From CAYUHZ01 sp964444625 (GTDB lineage: Bacteria > Patescibacteriota > Patescibacteriia > Patescibacteriales > GWC2-42-12), in the NCBI GenBank assembly GCA_964444625.1, contig CAYUHZ010000019.1:1-15152 (forward strand): 15,152 nt of DNA, read 5' to 3'. Positions 6,628 through 14,350 of the stretch are shown here, piece after piece. Within the stretch, counting starts at the first letter, position 1. Every line of letters starts with the position of its first letter. The notes beneath the pieces were generated by a model. The model was not told the origin of the DNA. It did no database searches and saw only the letters and a list, made by a program, of their open reading frames with translations. The translations under genes were made by a program, and so were the position numbers.

Positions 6628-7061
6628 TATTTTTTGCTGATTAATGTGTTTAAAATAAAAATTTTTTCTACTTTGTTTATTGGGTTTAGGTAATAGACAT
6701 TAGCGGAAATTTTTTTTAAACCGGTATCGCTGGCGCTGTTATTGAGATTTCCGTCAACATAAACCACAGTGGTCATCCTTTTAAATTTATATAGATAATC
6801 CGATTGATTTGGTGATATTCTTGTTTTTGCTTCTATAGTGCCAACGGCAATGTTGTCATAGCCAGTATAAATCAATTCTTCAATTTTACTTTGGGCTAAA
6901 TTGGCAGCAACTGATTTATATTCAGCTTCCTTGTTGATTAACATTCCAAGTGGGAACGAGCCGATTAGGCCAAGGAAGGCAATAGATAGCACGGATAATG
7001 CCACCACTATTTCAATCAGAGAAAGTCCGTTTTGTTTTTTCGGTATAAATTTAAGTATCAT
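6627..7061 (-). CDS. PilV-like minor prepilin
   Basis: I place the start at the ATG at 7061 (144 aa). This gives a leader of 12 residues (MILKFIPKKQNG) ahead of LSLIE, with Glu at +5, and leaves 7 nt after the upstream stop. The frame is open up to an ATG at 7106, but that start would overlap the previous gene by 38 bp and give an unusually long leader. The hydrophobic helix contains LIEIVVALSVLSIAFLG, and the segment AANLAQSKIEELIYTGYDNI follows, which is the PilV/GspI pattern (A-x-x-L-A-Q-x-x-x-E). It probably forms the tip complex with the neighbouring PilW-, PilX- and GspH-like proteins. Confidence 0.85.
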   Translation of the reverse strand: MILKFIPKKQNGLSLIEIVVALSVLSIAFLGLIGSFPLGMLINKEAEYKSVAANLAQSKIEELIYTGYDNIAVGTIEAKTRISPNQSDYLYKFKRMTTVVYVDGNLNNSASDTGLKKISANVYYLNPINKVEKIFILNTLISKK

Positions 7062-7068
7062 AAATATG

Positions 7069-7515
7069 TCAATTGACTTGGACATAGCCGGATGGTTTGA
7101 TTTCAATGGTTGAAGTGCTATTAACAGCGTTTATCAAGACTATCAGCCCTGTTTCTACGACACCGCCGTAGAAATTAAAAAAAACTTTATTATCAGTCAG
7201 GCCGGTAATTTGGCTAAAATAAATTTGTTCCGGCAAAAAAGCTTCTTTGATGGTAGTGGTAGCTGAACCAATTTTTTTTATTTGGTAAGAGTTGCCGATT
7301 TGATTAAATTCAACTAGATGAATTTTTTGCTTAGCGATAGTTAATTGTTGGGCATAACGAAGGTCGGTGGCGATAATTTTAGCAGCCGAACTTAAATTGA
7401 GCCTTGGTTTATAGCTATTGAGCAGAGGTATGCTGATAGTAGCTATTATTACGATAACGCCCAAGCCGATAAGTAAATTCATCAAAGCGGCACCCTTTTG
7501 TTTTTTTAATTTCAT
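7069..7515 (-). CDS. GspH-like minor prepilin lacking Glu5
   Basis: The 148-aa protein has a basic leader MKLKKQKG with cleavage expected after G8, and a mature start AALMNLLIGLGVIVIIATIS. The +5 residue is Asn13, not the Glu found in nearly all pilins. The region SAAKIIATDLRYAQQLTIAK (43-62) matches GspH/FimT-type pseudopilins (helix with D-L-R-x-A-x-x). The C-terminal part ends in short strands and a G-Y-V motif (SGYVQVN), also common in that family. It starts 3 nt after the pilC stop and ends with TGA. By position and family it belongs to the minor-pilin initiation complex. It is too divergent to be the major pilin with confidence. Confidence 0.83.
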   Translation of the reverse strand: MKLKKQKGAALMNLLIGLGVIVIIATISIPLLNSYKPRLNLSSAAKIIATDLRYAQQLTIAKQKIHLVEFNQIGNSYQIKKIGSATTTIKEAFLPEQIYFSQITGLTDNKVFFNFYGGVVETGLIVLINAVNSTSTIEIKPSGYVQVN

Positions 7516-7518
7516 AAA

Positions 7519-8676
7519 TTAAATTGCCGTAGTGAGGGAATACATAGGCAAGATAATCGCTACAGCCATACCGCCGACCACCACGCCAAGAATGATCATT
7601 AATATCGGTTCGATGATAGAGGGAAGACTGTTCATAATTTCTTTAACCTCTCCTTCATAAAATTCCGCCAATTCTTCCAAGATGTTTTCCAATTCTCCGG
7701 TTTCTTCGCCTACAGCAATCATTTGCGAAACGACCGGCGGAAACAATTTTTCTTCTTTTTCTACTATTCCATGGATCGGTCCGCCTTTTTGTATCTCATG
7801 GCTCATTTGTATCAATGCGCGCCGATAGTGGAGGTTCCCCATTACCTTAGCAGTGATTTGGAAAGTTTTTATAATCATGATGTCTGTTTTTAAAAGGGAA
7901 CTGATAGTGCGCGAGAACTTTGCCAAATTAATTTTTTTGATGATCGGCGAAAAGACAGGCAATTTAAGTAAGATTATTTCTAGAGCGTATTTTCCCGTGG
8001 CAGTTCGGAGAATTTTAACCAGCAGAGAGATAATAATAGCGCTGCCAATTAATACATATATTCCATTTTCGACCAAGGCGTTGCTGATGGCGATCAATGC
8101 CTTGGTTGCGACAGGGAGTTCGGCATTTAAGTCCTTGAACATGCTGGTTATTTTTGGCACTACCACCATCATCATGAAGATGCCGATGCCGGTCATGGCA
8201 ACCAAAATAACCAACGGATAGGTAAGAGCGCCTTTTATTTTGCTAAGAAGTTCGTGCTGTTTTTTCATTTGAATATAGAGCTGCCTCAAAACTTCTTCCA
8301 ATTTTCCTGAAATTTCTCCCGATTCAATCATATTGATAAAAAGCTGGCCAAAGGTTTTTTCATGCGACTTTAAGCTTTCGGTGAAACTTAAGCCCTTTTC
8401 AACATTGGCTGAAATATCCAAAATAATAAAAGAGAATTTTTTATTGCTGGTTTGTTTGGCCAGAGTTTTAAGAGAGCTTGATAAAGAAATTCCAGCTTTA
8501 AGCATGATATTAAGGTGTTGGACGAAAAATAATTTTTCTGCCAGTGGGACGGTGGAAAAGCTAATAACCAACTTATTAAATCCCGATATCAGCTTGACGT
8601 TGGTTTTTTTTTCAGAAGTCAAAACCCGTTCTTGTCCCGTTTGGTTTTTGTTAATAAATTGAGAATTGATAGCCAT
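7519..8676 (-). CDS. pilC: PilC/GspF inner-membrane platform protein
   Basis: This is the polytopic platform on which the extension ATPase acts to insert pilins into the fibre. It has 385 aa with two GspF domains. The first (about 47-170) has LNIMLKAGISLSSSLK (55-70), QTSNKKF and MIESGEISGKLEEVL (116-130). The second (about 250-375) has the parallel SSLLKTDI (259-266) and MIAVGEETGELENILEELA (319-337). Membrane helices lie at about 152-174, 203-222 and 354-377. The MFKDLNAELPVATK linker (179-192) is typical. The N-terminal 40 residues are short and polar. It begins 14 nt after pilB. No retraction ATPase gene (pilT) lies between pilB and pilC, as it often does in other bacteria. Confidence 0.95.
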   Translation of the reverse strand: MAINSQFINKNQTGQERVLTSEKKTNVKLISGFNKLVISFSTVPLAEKLFFVQHLNIMLKAGISLSSSLKTLAKQTSNKKFSFIILDISANVEKGLSFTESLKSHEKTFGQLFINMIESGEISGKLEEVLRQLYIQMKKQHELLSKIKGALTYPLVILVAMTGIGIFMMMVVVPKITSMFKDLNAELPVATKALIAISNALVENGIYVLIGSAIIISLLVKILRTATGKYALEIILLKLPVFSPIIKKINLAKFSRTISSLLKTDIMIIKTFQITAKVMGNLHYRRALIQMSHEIQKGGPIHGIVEKEEKLFPPVVSQMIAVGEETGELENILEELAEFYEGEVKEIMNSLPSIIEPILMIILGVVVGGMAVAIILPMYSLTTAI

Positions 8677-8690
8677 GTAGTTTGATGGAG

Positions 8691-10415
8691 TTAATCTTTT
8701 GTTACTCGCATTATTTCTTCAATAGTGGTAATGCCGTTTTTTGCTTTGATAAAGCCGTCTTCCACTATACTGATCATGCCTTGCTTGATAGCCAATTTTT
8801 TAATTTCGGCGGTATCGGCTTTTTTTAGAATAAGTTCGGTAATTTCAGGGGTAATCTCTAGTGTTTCGTAGATACCGATTCTGCCCTTGTAGCCGGTATT
8901 ATCGCACTGCTTGCATCCTTTGCCGCGATAAAAAAGCAGGGTTTCAAAAATGTTTTGGTTGGCAGAAATGGCCTTCTCTTTCTTCATGGTGGCCATTATC
9001 TCATTTAAGTCCAGTTGTTGGTTGATTTCGGCAACCGCCGAGCTGTTTAATTTGAAGCTCTGGATGCAATTCGGGCAGACTTTTCTAACCAAACGTTGGG
9101 CGATAATCAAGTTTACGGTTGAAGCGAGCAGAAAAGAAGCCACGCCCATCTCGGCAAACCTGGAGATCGTGGTAACGGCGTCATTGGTATGGATGGTGGA
9201 TAGCACCAAGTGTCCGGTCATGGCGGCATGGATTGATATTTCGGCCGTTTCTTGATCGCGAATTTCACCCACCATGATAATGTTCGGATCTTGGCGTAAA
9301 AAAGCGCGCAAGCCAGAAGCGAAGGTGTAGCCGATTTTTGGGTTAATCTGCGATTGGTTGATATGTCGCATGCGATATTCAATCGGGTCTTCAATGGTAA
9401 CGATATTCACTTCAGGAGTGTTGATGGCATTCAAAATAGTATAGAGCGTAGTAGTTTTGCCAGAACCGGTGGGGCCGGTTACCAAGATAATGCCGTGCGG
9501 TTTGTTGATATTTTTTTTCAATATTTCCAGACTGCTTGACTGCATTCCCAGTTGTTCCAGCGTCAAAACTTGCGCTTTTTCATTGAGCAAGCGCATAACA
9601 ATTTTTTCACCGTCGAAAGTGGGGATAATGGATACTCTAAAAGCGACATTATAATTAGAGGTTGATACTTTGAAGCGTCCGTCTTGCGGAAGGCGATGTT
9701 CGTCGACTTTTAAATTGGCCAATATTTTAATCCTGGCGGTAATGCCGGATTGGACATTTTTTGGCAGAACCATAACCTGGCGCAAAATGCCATCAATGCG
9801 GTAGCGGACATAGATGTTTTTTTCTTCCGGTTCAATATGAATATCACTGGCCTCTTCGAAAATAGCGTACTCCAGCAAGGTGTCAATAATTCTAACTATC
9901 GGCAGATCTTCTGCTAATTTTTTCAAACTTTCATGATCATGTTCATCGGACTTGTTGTCAGCGATTTCGTTGAATTCGGCTTGCAAGCTTTTGTGGTACT
10001 GCTTCAATATTTCTTCAAGATCGCTGGGAGCGGTTAGGCTTATTCTTGGTTCAAGATTGGTTTTTTTTCTGATAAACTCAAAAATTTCCAAGTCTTCCGG
10101 GTCAGTAGTGGCTAGATTTATATGTTGGCCGTCAATACTAAAAGCGATTACTTTGTGGTTATTGGCGATCGGCTCCGGAATTATGGTTAAGATGTCTTTT
10201 CTGATGGTTTTGTTTTTTAATTCAATAAAAGGTATGCCATAGTAATCAGCCGAATTTTTATATAAAGCTGATTCAGAAATAATTCTTTTCTCGATCAAAT
10301 AAGCTTCTGTGGTTTTTTGTTTGGAGGCAGCTTCTGAGGCCAGAGCGTTGAATTGTTTTTCTGATAATATGCCTGATTTGGTAAGTATTTTTTTGAATTG
10401 TAATTCATTTAGCAT
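8691..10415 (-). CDS. pilB: PilB/GspE type IV pilus extension ATPase
   Basis: This hexameric cytoplasmic ATPase drives pilus extension. It has 574 aa. An N-terminal MshEN-like domain (1-145) is followed by the N2 domain (about 170-290: SDIHIEPEEKNIYVRYRIDG) and the C-terminal ATPase. Motifs: Walker A GPTGSGKT (314-321), Asp box TIEDPIEY (340-347), Walker B IIMVGEIRDQETAE (379-392), His box GHLVLSTIHTND (401-412), and a zinc site made of C447/C450 and C501/C504. The zinc site supports PilB/GspE over PilT. The start is the first ATG of the operon, about 50 nt downstream of the proposed start site. No Shine-Dalgarno is visible. Confidence 0.97.
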   Translation of the reverse strand: MLNELQFKKILTKSGILSEKQFNALASEAASKQKTTEAYLIEKRIISESALYKNSADYYGIPFIELKNKTIRKDILTIIPEPIANNHKVIAFSIDGQHINLATTDPEDLEIFEFIRKKTNLEPRISLTAPSDLEEILKQYHKSLQAEFNEIADNKSDEHDHESLKKLAEDLPIVRIIDTLLEYAIFEEASDIHIEPEEKNIYVRYRIDGILRQVMVLPKNVQSGITARIKILANLKVDEHRLPQDGRFKVSTSNYNVAFRVSIIPTFDGEKIVMRLLNEKAQVLTLEQLGMQSSSLEILKKNINKPHGIILVTGPTGSGKTTTLYTILNAINTPEVNIVTIEDPIEYRMRHINQSQINPKIGYTFASGLRAFLRQDPNIIMVGEIRDQETAEISIHAAMTGHLVLSTIHTNDAVTTISRFAEMGVASFLLASTVNLIIAQRLVRKVCPNCIQSFKLNSSAVAEINQQLDLNEIMATMKKEKAISANQNIFETLLFYRGKGCKQCDNTGYKGRIGIYETLEITPEITELILKKADTAEIKKLAIKQGMISIVEDGFIKAKNGITTIEEIMRVTKD

Positions 10416-10433
10416 AGCAAAACAAAAATAAAT

Positions 10434-10481
10434 TAATCACCAACTAGCCCTTAAACCACTTGATTATTTATTATTATAACA
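10434..10481 (-). promoter_or_regulatory. pilB operon promoter with 5' UTR inverted repeat
   Basis: On the - strand 10481 to 10473 reads TGTTATAAT, a perfect extended -10. The -35 region near 10501-10496 is weak (TTACCT). Transcription would start near 10466, leaving a leader of about 50 nt. The arms TAATCA (10466-10461) and TGATTA (10439-10434) on that strand are complementary and begin just at the predicted start site, so the leader could fold into a stem with a 21-nt loop. The -10 matches the one before pilM over 12 bases. The stem is only 6 bp. Confidence 0.45.
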
Positions 10482-10525
10482 TAAAACATCATTCAAGGTA
10501 AAGGTTTTATTTTTTTAAATAAATA

Positions 10526-10534
10526 TGTTAAAAT
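10526..10534 (+). promoter_or_regulatory. Extended -10 promoter of the mraY operon, leaderless layout
   Basis: TGTTAAAAT is an extended -10 (TG, one base, TAAAAT at 10529-10534). Only 7 nt separate it from the ATG at 10542, so the expected start site falls on or next to the start codon. The mRNA would then have no leader, which fits the lack of a Shine-Dalgarno. The -35 at 17-bp spacing (TTTATT, 10506-10511) matches only about half the consensus. The promoter diverges from that of pilB, with about 50 bp between the two -10 hexamers. Confidence 0.45.
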
Positions 10535-10541
10535 ATTAGCT

Positions 10542-10955
10542 ATGAAGATTGATTGGTTAAGGATAATTAACAGTTTTTACCAAGCTCGTCTGGTTGTCGG
10601 CGAAATGTTTGCTGACTTTTTTTCATCACTAGCCACAAAATTATATTTGTTGGCAACTTTTATCGTTAATATAATTTTATGGGTGTCAGCTTTTTTTATT
10701 TATAATTTAGCCGATCATGGATTGGTGATTCTTCATTATAATATTGATTTTGGGATAGATTTGATCGGCCAGCCAAGAGAGTTTTTTATTTTACCCATAT
10801 TTGGTTTAATGGTAATAATCATCAATAGCTGGATAGCGATGTTTATTGGTCGGAAAGGACGTTTTTCAGCCCATCTTTTGTTGGGATCTGCCTTGTTGGT
10901 AAATTGCTTGCTGGGTTTTATTTTATTTTTGTTGTTTAATATTAATTTTCGTTAA
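10542..10955 (+). CDS. Three-helix membrane protein of unknown function, first in the mraY operon
   Basis: I cannot assign this 137-aa protein to a named family with confidence. An amphipathic N-terminus (1-30: basic, with SFYQARLVVGEMF) precedes membrane helices at about 31-54, 81-103 and 108-132. The loop between helices 1 and 2 carries HYNIDFGIDLIGQPRE (65-80), which by its length and Gly/Asp pattern looks like a conserved signature, though conservation cannot be shown here. It has its own promoter, and mraY follows 15 nt after its stop, so a link with lipid I synthesis or the division site is possible by context only. Strong packing, the promoter and the coherent TM pattern make it a real gene. 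Confidence 0.8.
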   Translation: MKIDWLRIINSFYQARLVVGEMFADFFSSLATKLYLLATFIVNIILWVSAFFIYNLADHGLVILHYNIDFGIDLIGQPREFFILPIFGLMVIIINSWIAMFIGRKGRFSAHLLLGSALLVNCLLGFILFLLFNINFR

Positions 10956-10970
10956 AATTTAATAAATTTT

Positions 10971-12011
10971 ATGAATTTTTATTTAATAAAAATACTTTTT
11001 TTAACTACCTTGGCTTTTGTTTTTACCATGGCTTGGACACCTCTGTTAACTCATTTTTTATATAAATATAAACTCGGCAAGACCATTAGAAATAACGGCA
11101 GCACCCCGGTGTATTCCAAGTTGCATGCTGGTAAGAGCGGTACGCCAACCATGGGAGGATTGTTGATCTGGGTGACGGTATTAATTTTTGCTTTTTTCTT
11201 TCTTTATTTAAGCAAGTTTTTTCCAATTGATTTTTTGCATCAATTAAATTTTTTTAGTCGCAGCGAAACCTTGCTTCCGCTCGGCGCGCTGGTTGCCACC
11301 GCCTTGGTGGGCTTATTTGATGATTGGCTTGATGTTCGCGGCAAGGGCATTTTCGGGGGCGGGGGATTGTCGGTTAAATATCGATTGGCTATTTATACTA
11401 TTATCGCTTCAATCGGAGCTTGGTGGTTTTATTATAAGCTCGGCTGGGACAGTTTTCGAATTCCTTTTGTCGGTGATTTTAGTTTAGGTTGGGGCTATAT
11501 CTTGTTGTTTGTTTTTGTTATTGTTGCAACCGCATTTTCCGTCAATGAAACCGACGGTCTTGACGGTTTGGCCGGGGGAGTCTTGCTTTGCAGTTTTGCC
11601 GCTTACGGAGCGATCGCTTTCGCAAATGGCAAGTACGATTTGGCGACTTTTTGCGGAGTGATTATCGGAGCGTTATTAGCTTTTTTGTGGTTCAATATTA
11701 ATCCGGCCAGATTCATTATGGGCGATACCGGAGCGATGAGCCTCGGAGTTACTCTAGGAGTGATAGCCATGCTTACCAATTCGGTTCTGATTTTACCGAT
11801 TATCGGCTTGGTGTTCGTAATTGAATCGTTGTCGGTAATAATCCAAGTTATATCCAAAAAGATTTTTAAGCGGAAAGTTTTTGTTTCTGCTCCGATCCAT
11901 CATCATTTTGAAGCCAAGGGTTGGTCAGAGCCCAAGATAGTAATGCGTTTTTGGGTAATAGCGGGAGTTAGTTCGGTTTTGGGATTGATTGTATTTTTGC
12001 TTGATAAATAA
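10971..12011 (+). CDS. mraY: MraY, phospho-N-acetylmuramoyl-pentapeptide transferase
   Basis: This polytopic enzyme transfers phospho-MurNAc-pentapeptide from UDP to undecaprenyl phosphate, forming lipid I. It has 346 aa, normal for the family. Motifs: HAGKSGTPTMGGL (52-64), the Mg2+ and substrate pair D117/D118 in FDDWLDVRGKG, GGGLSVKYRL (130-139), NETDGLDGLAGG (192-203) with D195 and D198, NINPARFIMGDTGAMSLG (242-259) with D252, and the cytoplasmic loop APIHHHFEAKGW (307-318) with H310-H312. About ten membrane helices are visible. TDGLDG, GDTGA and the triple His distinguish MraY from WecA-type transferases. murF and murD, usual neighbours in dcw clusters, are absent on both sides. Confidence 0.97.
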   Translation: MNFYLIKILFLTTLAFVFTMAWTPLLTHFLYKYKLGKTIRNNGSTPVYSKLHAGKSGTPTMGGLLIWVTVLIFAFFFLYLSKFFPIDFLHQLNFFSRSETLLPLGALVATALVGLFDDWLDVRGKGIFGGGGLSVKYRLAIYTIIASIGAWWFYYKLGWDSFRIPFVGDFSLGWGYILLFVFVIVATAFSVNETDGLDGLAGGVLLCSFAAYGAIAFANGKYDLATFCGVIIGALLAFLWFNINPARFIMGDTGAMSLGVTLGVIAMLTNSVLILPIIGLVFVIESLSVIIQVISKKIFKRKVFVSAPIHHHFEAKGWSEPKIVMRFWVIAGVSSVLGLIVFLLDK

Positions 12012-12046
12012 ATACCCTGTTTTGTAAATATTTAATCGGTTATTTT

Positions 12047-13198
12047 ATGGCCTCGTTTAATAATGCGTTGAAAAAAGTTTTTTCCGGTCAAGCCAATTGG
12101 CACGAACCTGATTGGAAGTTGATGGCAACCGTCGCTTTGCTGCTGGTTTTTGGTTTGATTATGCTTTCCAGCGCTTCAGCCGTGGTTTCCTATAATAAAT
12201 TCCACGATAGTTATTATTTTCTAAAAAAACAACTTTTTAGTTTAGGATTTGGCTTGGTGGCTTTTTGGTTTTTTGCCAGCTTTGATTACCATCGGCTAAG
12301 GAAATACGCTTTGCCGCTGTTGGTTATGGCTATTTTTTCCTTAACTTTGGTTTTCATTCCCGGATTACAAGCGGATTGGGGCAGTTCCAGAAGTTGGATC
12401 CAAGTTTTTGGCTACTCTTTTCAGCCATCTGAACTGGTCAAGCCGTTTTTTTTGCTTTATCTGGCAGCTTGGCTGGAAGGCAGAGGCAAGAAATTGAACG
12501 TCGGTAATGAGGGCATTGTTCCATTCGTGGTTCTACTAGGTATTATTACTGCTTTGTTGATCGCTCAGCCCGATATCGGCACCTTGTCTATTATTGCCCT
12601 CACTTCATTAGTCGTTTATTATGTTGGAGGCGGTAAGCTAAAGCATATTTTTGCTATTATTAGCGTAGGAGCGCTTGGTTTGATCGTTTCAATCACCTCG
12701 CAAGACTACCAGCTTCAACGTTTTAAATGTTTGGCGAATCCCAGCTATTCCGCGAATCACATTTGCTATCAAGTCAATCAGTCCTTGATTGCCGTTGGTT
12801 CTGGCGGTTGGTTTGGTCGAGGCCTGGGAGAATCAAGGCAGAAATTTTTTTATTTGCCCGAAGTGCAGGCTGATGCGATTTTTCCCATTATCGGCGAGGA
12901 GGTGGGTTTTTTGTTCAGCGGAGCTTTGATCGTCTTGTTCGCTTATTTTTTTTACCGCGGGTATTTTATTTCACGCAGGGCGCCAGACACTTATGGCATG
13001 ATTTTATCAATCGGAATAGTTACTTGGATTTCTTTTCAATTTATCGTGAATGTCGGAGGCATGATCAATCTCTTGCCCATAACCGGAGTTCCTTTGCCTT
13101 TTATCAGTTACGGCGGCTCAGCTCTGCTTACTTCCTTGATCGCTATGGGAATCTTGATAAATATCAGCCGGCAAACCAAGCTAAATTATAAAAGTTAG
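12047..13198 (+). CDS. ftsW: FtsW, SEDS-family peptidoglycan glycosyltransferase
   Basis: This polytopic SEDS protein polymerises lipid II, normally with a class B PBP partner. It has 383 aa. Motifs: WGSSRSWIQVFGYSFQPSEL (111-130), LLIAQPDIGT (170-179), NQSLIAVGSGGWFGRGLG (244-261), the putative catalytic D276 in LPEVQADAIFPIIGEE (270-285), and the signature NVGGMINLLPITGVPLPFIS (335-354). Placement between mraY and murG favours FtsW over RodA, which has the same fold. Two cysteines, C228 and C240, are the only ones in the protein and lie in the extracytoplasmic loop before the GSGG motif. The start lies 35 nt after the mraY stop. The N-terminus includes a 22-residue cytoplasmic tail. Confidence 0.93.
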   Translation: MASFNNALKKVFSGQANWHEPDWKLMATVALLLVFGLIMLSSASAVVSYNKFHDSYYFLKKQLFSLGFGLVAFWFFASFDYHRLRKYALPLLVMAIFSLTLVFIPGLQADWGSSRSWIQVFGYSFQPSELVKPFFLLYLAAWLEGRGKKLNVGNEGIVPFVVLLGIITALLIAQPDIGTLSIIALTSLVVYYVGGGKLKHIFAIISVGALGLIVSITSQDYQLQRFKCLANPSYSANHICYQVNQSLIAVGSGGWFGRGLGESRQKFFYLPEVQADAIFPIIGEEVGFLFSGALIVLFAYFFYRGYFISRRAPDTYGMILSIGIVTWISFQFIVNVGGMINLLPITGVPLPFISYGGSALLTSLIAMGILINISRQTKLNYKS

Positions 13199-13211
13199 AT
13201 GCCCGATAGTT

Positions 13212-14309
13212 ATGTCTAACAGAAAAAACCATAAAATCATTTTAACCGGCGGCGGCACCGGCGGATCCGTTGCTCCTTTGTTGGCGGTAGCCGATGAATT
13301 AAAATTAAATTTTTCGAGCGACAATGATCGGTTTGAATTTTTGTGGCTGGGGGGCGATGCTGGACCGGAAAAAGAAATGGCAACTAAAGCCGATCTTGCT
13401 TTCAAAGCTGTTTCAAGCGGCAAACTGCGTCGATATTTTTCTTGGCGCAATCTGATTGACCCATTTTTAATAATAGTTGGATTTTTCCAATCAATTTTTA
13501 TCATCAAGAAATGGCGCGCTGAGTTGGTTGTGAGCGCCGGCAGCTTTATCAGCGTACCGGTTGTTTGGGCTTCTCGCTTGCTCGGCGTTTCCGTTTTAAT
13601 ACATCAGCAAGACGTCCGTCCGGGTTTAGCCAATAAATTAATGGCGCCTGCCGCTAAAACAGTTACCGTTTCTTTCAGTCAGTCGGTAGCGGATTTTGGC
13701 GCTAAAGCGGTTTTTACCGGCAATCCGATTCAACGGCAGATTTCCGAATTGCAAATTGAAAAAGGCGTTTTTTTTGATATTTTTAAGATTGAAGCGGGCG
13801 TTCCAGTTGTATTGGTGGTCGGCGGAGGCACCGGTTCGCAAGCTCTGAATCTTTTGGTGGAAAAAGCTTTGTCCGAATTGGTAAAATTTTGCCAGATAAT
13901 ACATTTGACTGGCGAGGGCAAAAAAAATGATTTTGTTTTTTTGCATCCGCGTTATAAATTTTTTGAATTTTTAAGTTCCACGCAAATGGCCGCTGTTTAC
14001 GGCATTGCGGAGATAGTTGTTTCTCGATGCGGAATGGGAGTGTTGACGGAGTTGGCTTTTCTGGCCAAACCGGCAATTTTGATACCTCTGCCAGGAACTC
14101 ATCAGGAAGACAATGCGGAATTGTTTTTTCGCCATCAAGCAGCCGTTGTTTTGGATCAAAACCAATTGACTCGGGAAATTTTTATCAGACAAATCAACAG
14201 CTTATTGGCAAACCGAGAATTACAGAAAAAACTTAGCGAAAATATCAGCCGTTTGATGCGACCTGACGGGGCGAGAAATATCGCCGAAGTAATTTTGAAA
14301 TTATTATAA
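13212..14309 (+). CDS. murG: MurG, lipid II synthase (GlcNAc transferase), divergent motifs
   Basis: The enzyme adds GlcNAc from UDP-GlcNAc to lipid I at the inner membrane face, giving lipid II. It has 365 aa with the two-domain GT-B layout. The N-terminal Gly-rich loop is GGGTGGSVAPLLAVADEL (13-30), with Ser19 where MurG normally has His. HQQDVRPGLANKL (131-143) replaces the usual H-E-Q-N-x-x-P-G-x-x-N. AGSF (109-112) stands for G-G-Y. The C-terminal domain has VVGGGTGSQALN (202-213), SRCGMGVLTELAFLAKP (271-287) with E280 at the ribose-binding position, and PLPGTHQEDNAE (292-303). The position after mraY-ftsW supports orthology despite the substitutions. Starts 14 nt after ftsW. A paralogous GT28 role is the alternative. 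Confidence 0.92.
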   Translation: MSNRKNHKIILTGGGTGGSVAPLLAVADELKLNFSSDNDRFEFLWLGGDAGPEKEMATKADLAFKAVSSGKLRRYFSWRNLIDPFLIIVGFFQSIFIIKKWRAELVVSAGSFISVPVVWASRLLGVSVLIHQQDVRPGLANKLMAPAAKTVTVSFSQSVADFGAKAVFTGNPIQRQISELQIEKGVFFDIFKIEAGVPVVLVVGGGTGSQALNLLVEKALSELVKFCQIIHLTGEGKKNDFVFLHPRYKFFEFLSSTQMAAVYGIAEIVVSRCGMGVLTELAFLAKPAILIPLPGTHQEDNAELFFRHQAAVVLDQNQLTREIFIRQINSLLANRELQKKLSENISRLMRPDGARNIAEVILKLL

Positions 14310-14350
14310 TTTTTTTTAAATTACTATTCCCCGCGGGATTGTCTCTGGGC

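Noticed and set aside
7062..7106. Longer start for the PilV-like gene at 7106.
   Set aside because: It overlaps the upstream gene by 38 bp and would give a leader of 27 residues. The ATG at 7061 gives a normal prepilin leader.
13199..13219. Six-codon reading frame (ATG to TAA) between ftsW and murG.
   Set aside because: Too short, in another frame, with no sign of a leader-peptide role. Expected by chance.
13638..14192. Several long minus-strand open frames opposite murG, and similar ones opposite other genes.
   Set aside because: They lie wholly inside genes with strong family motifs, have no motifs of their own and overlap each other.
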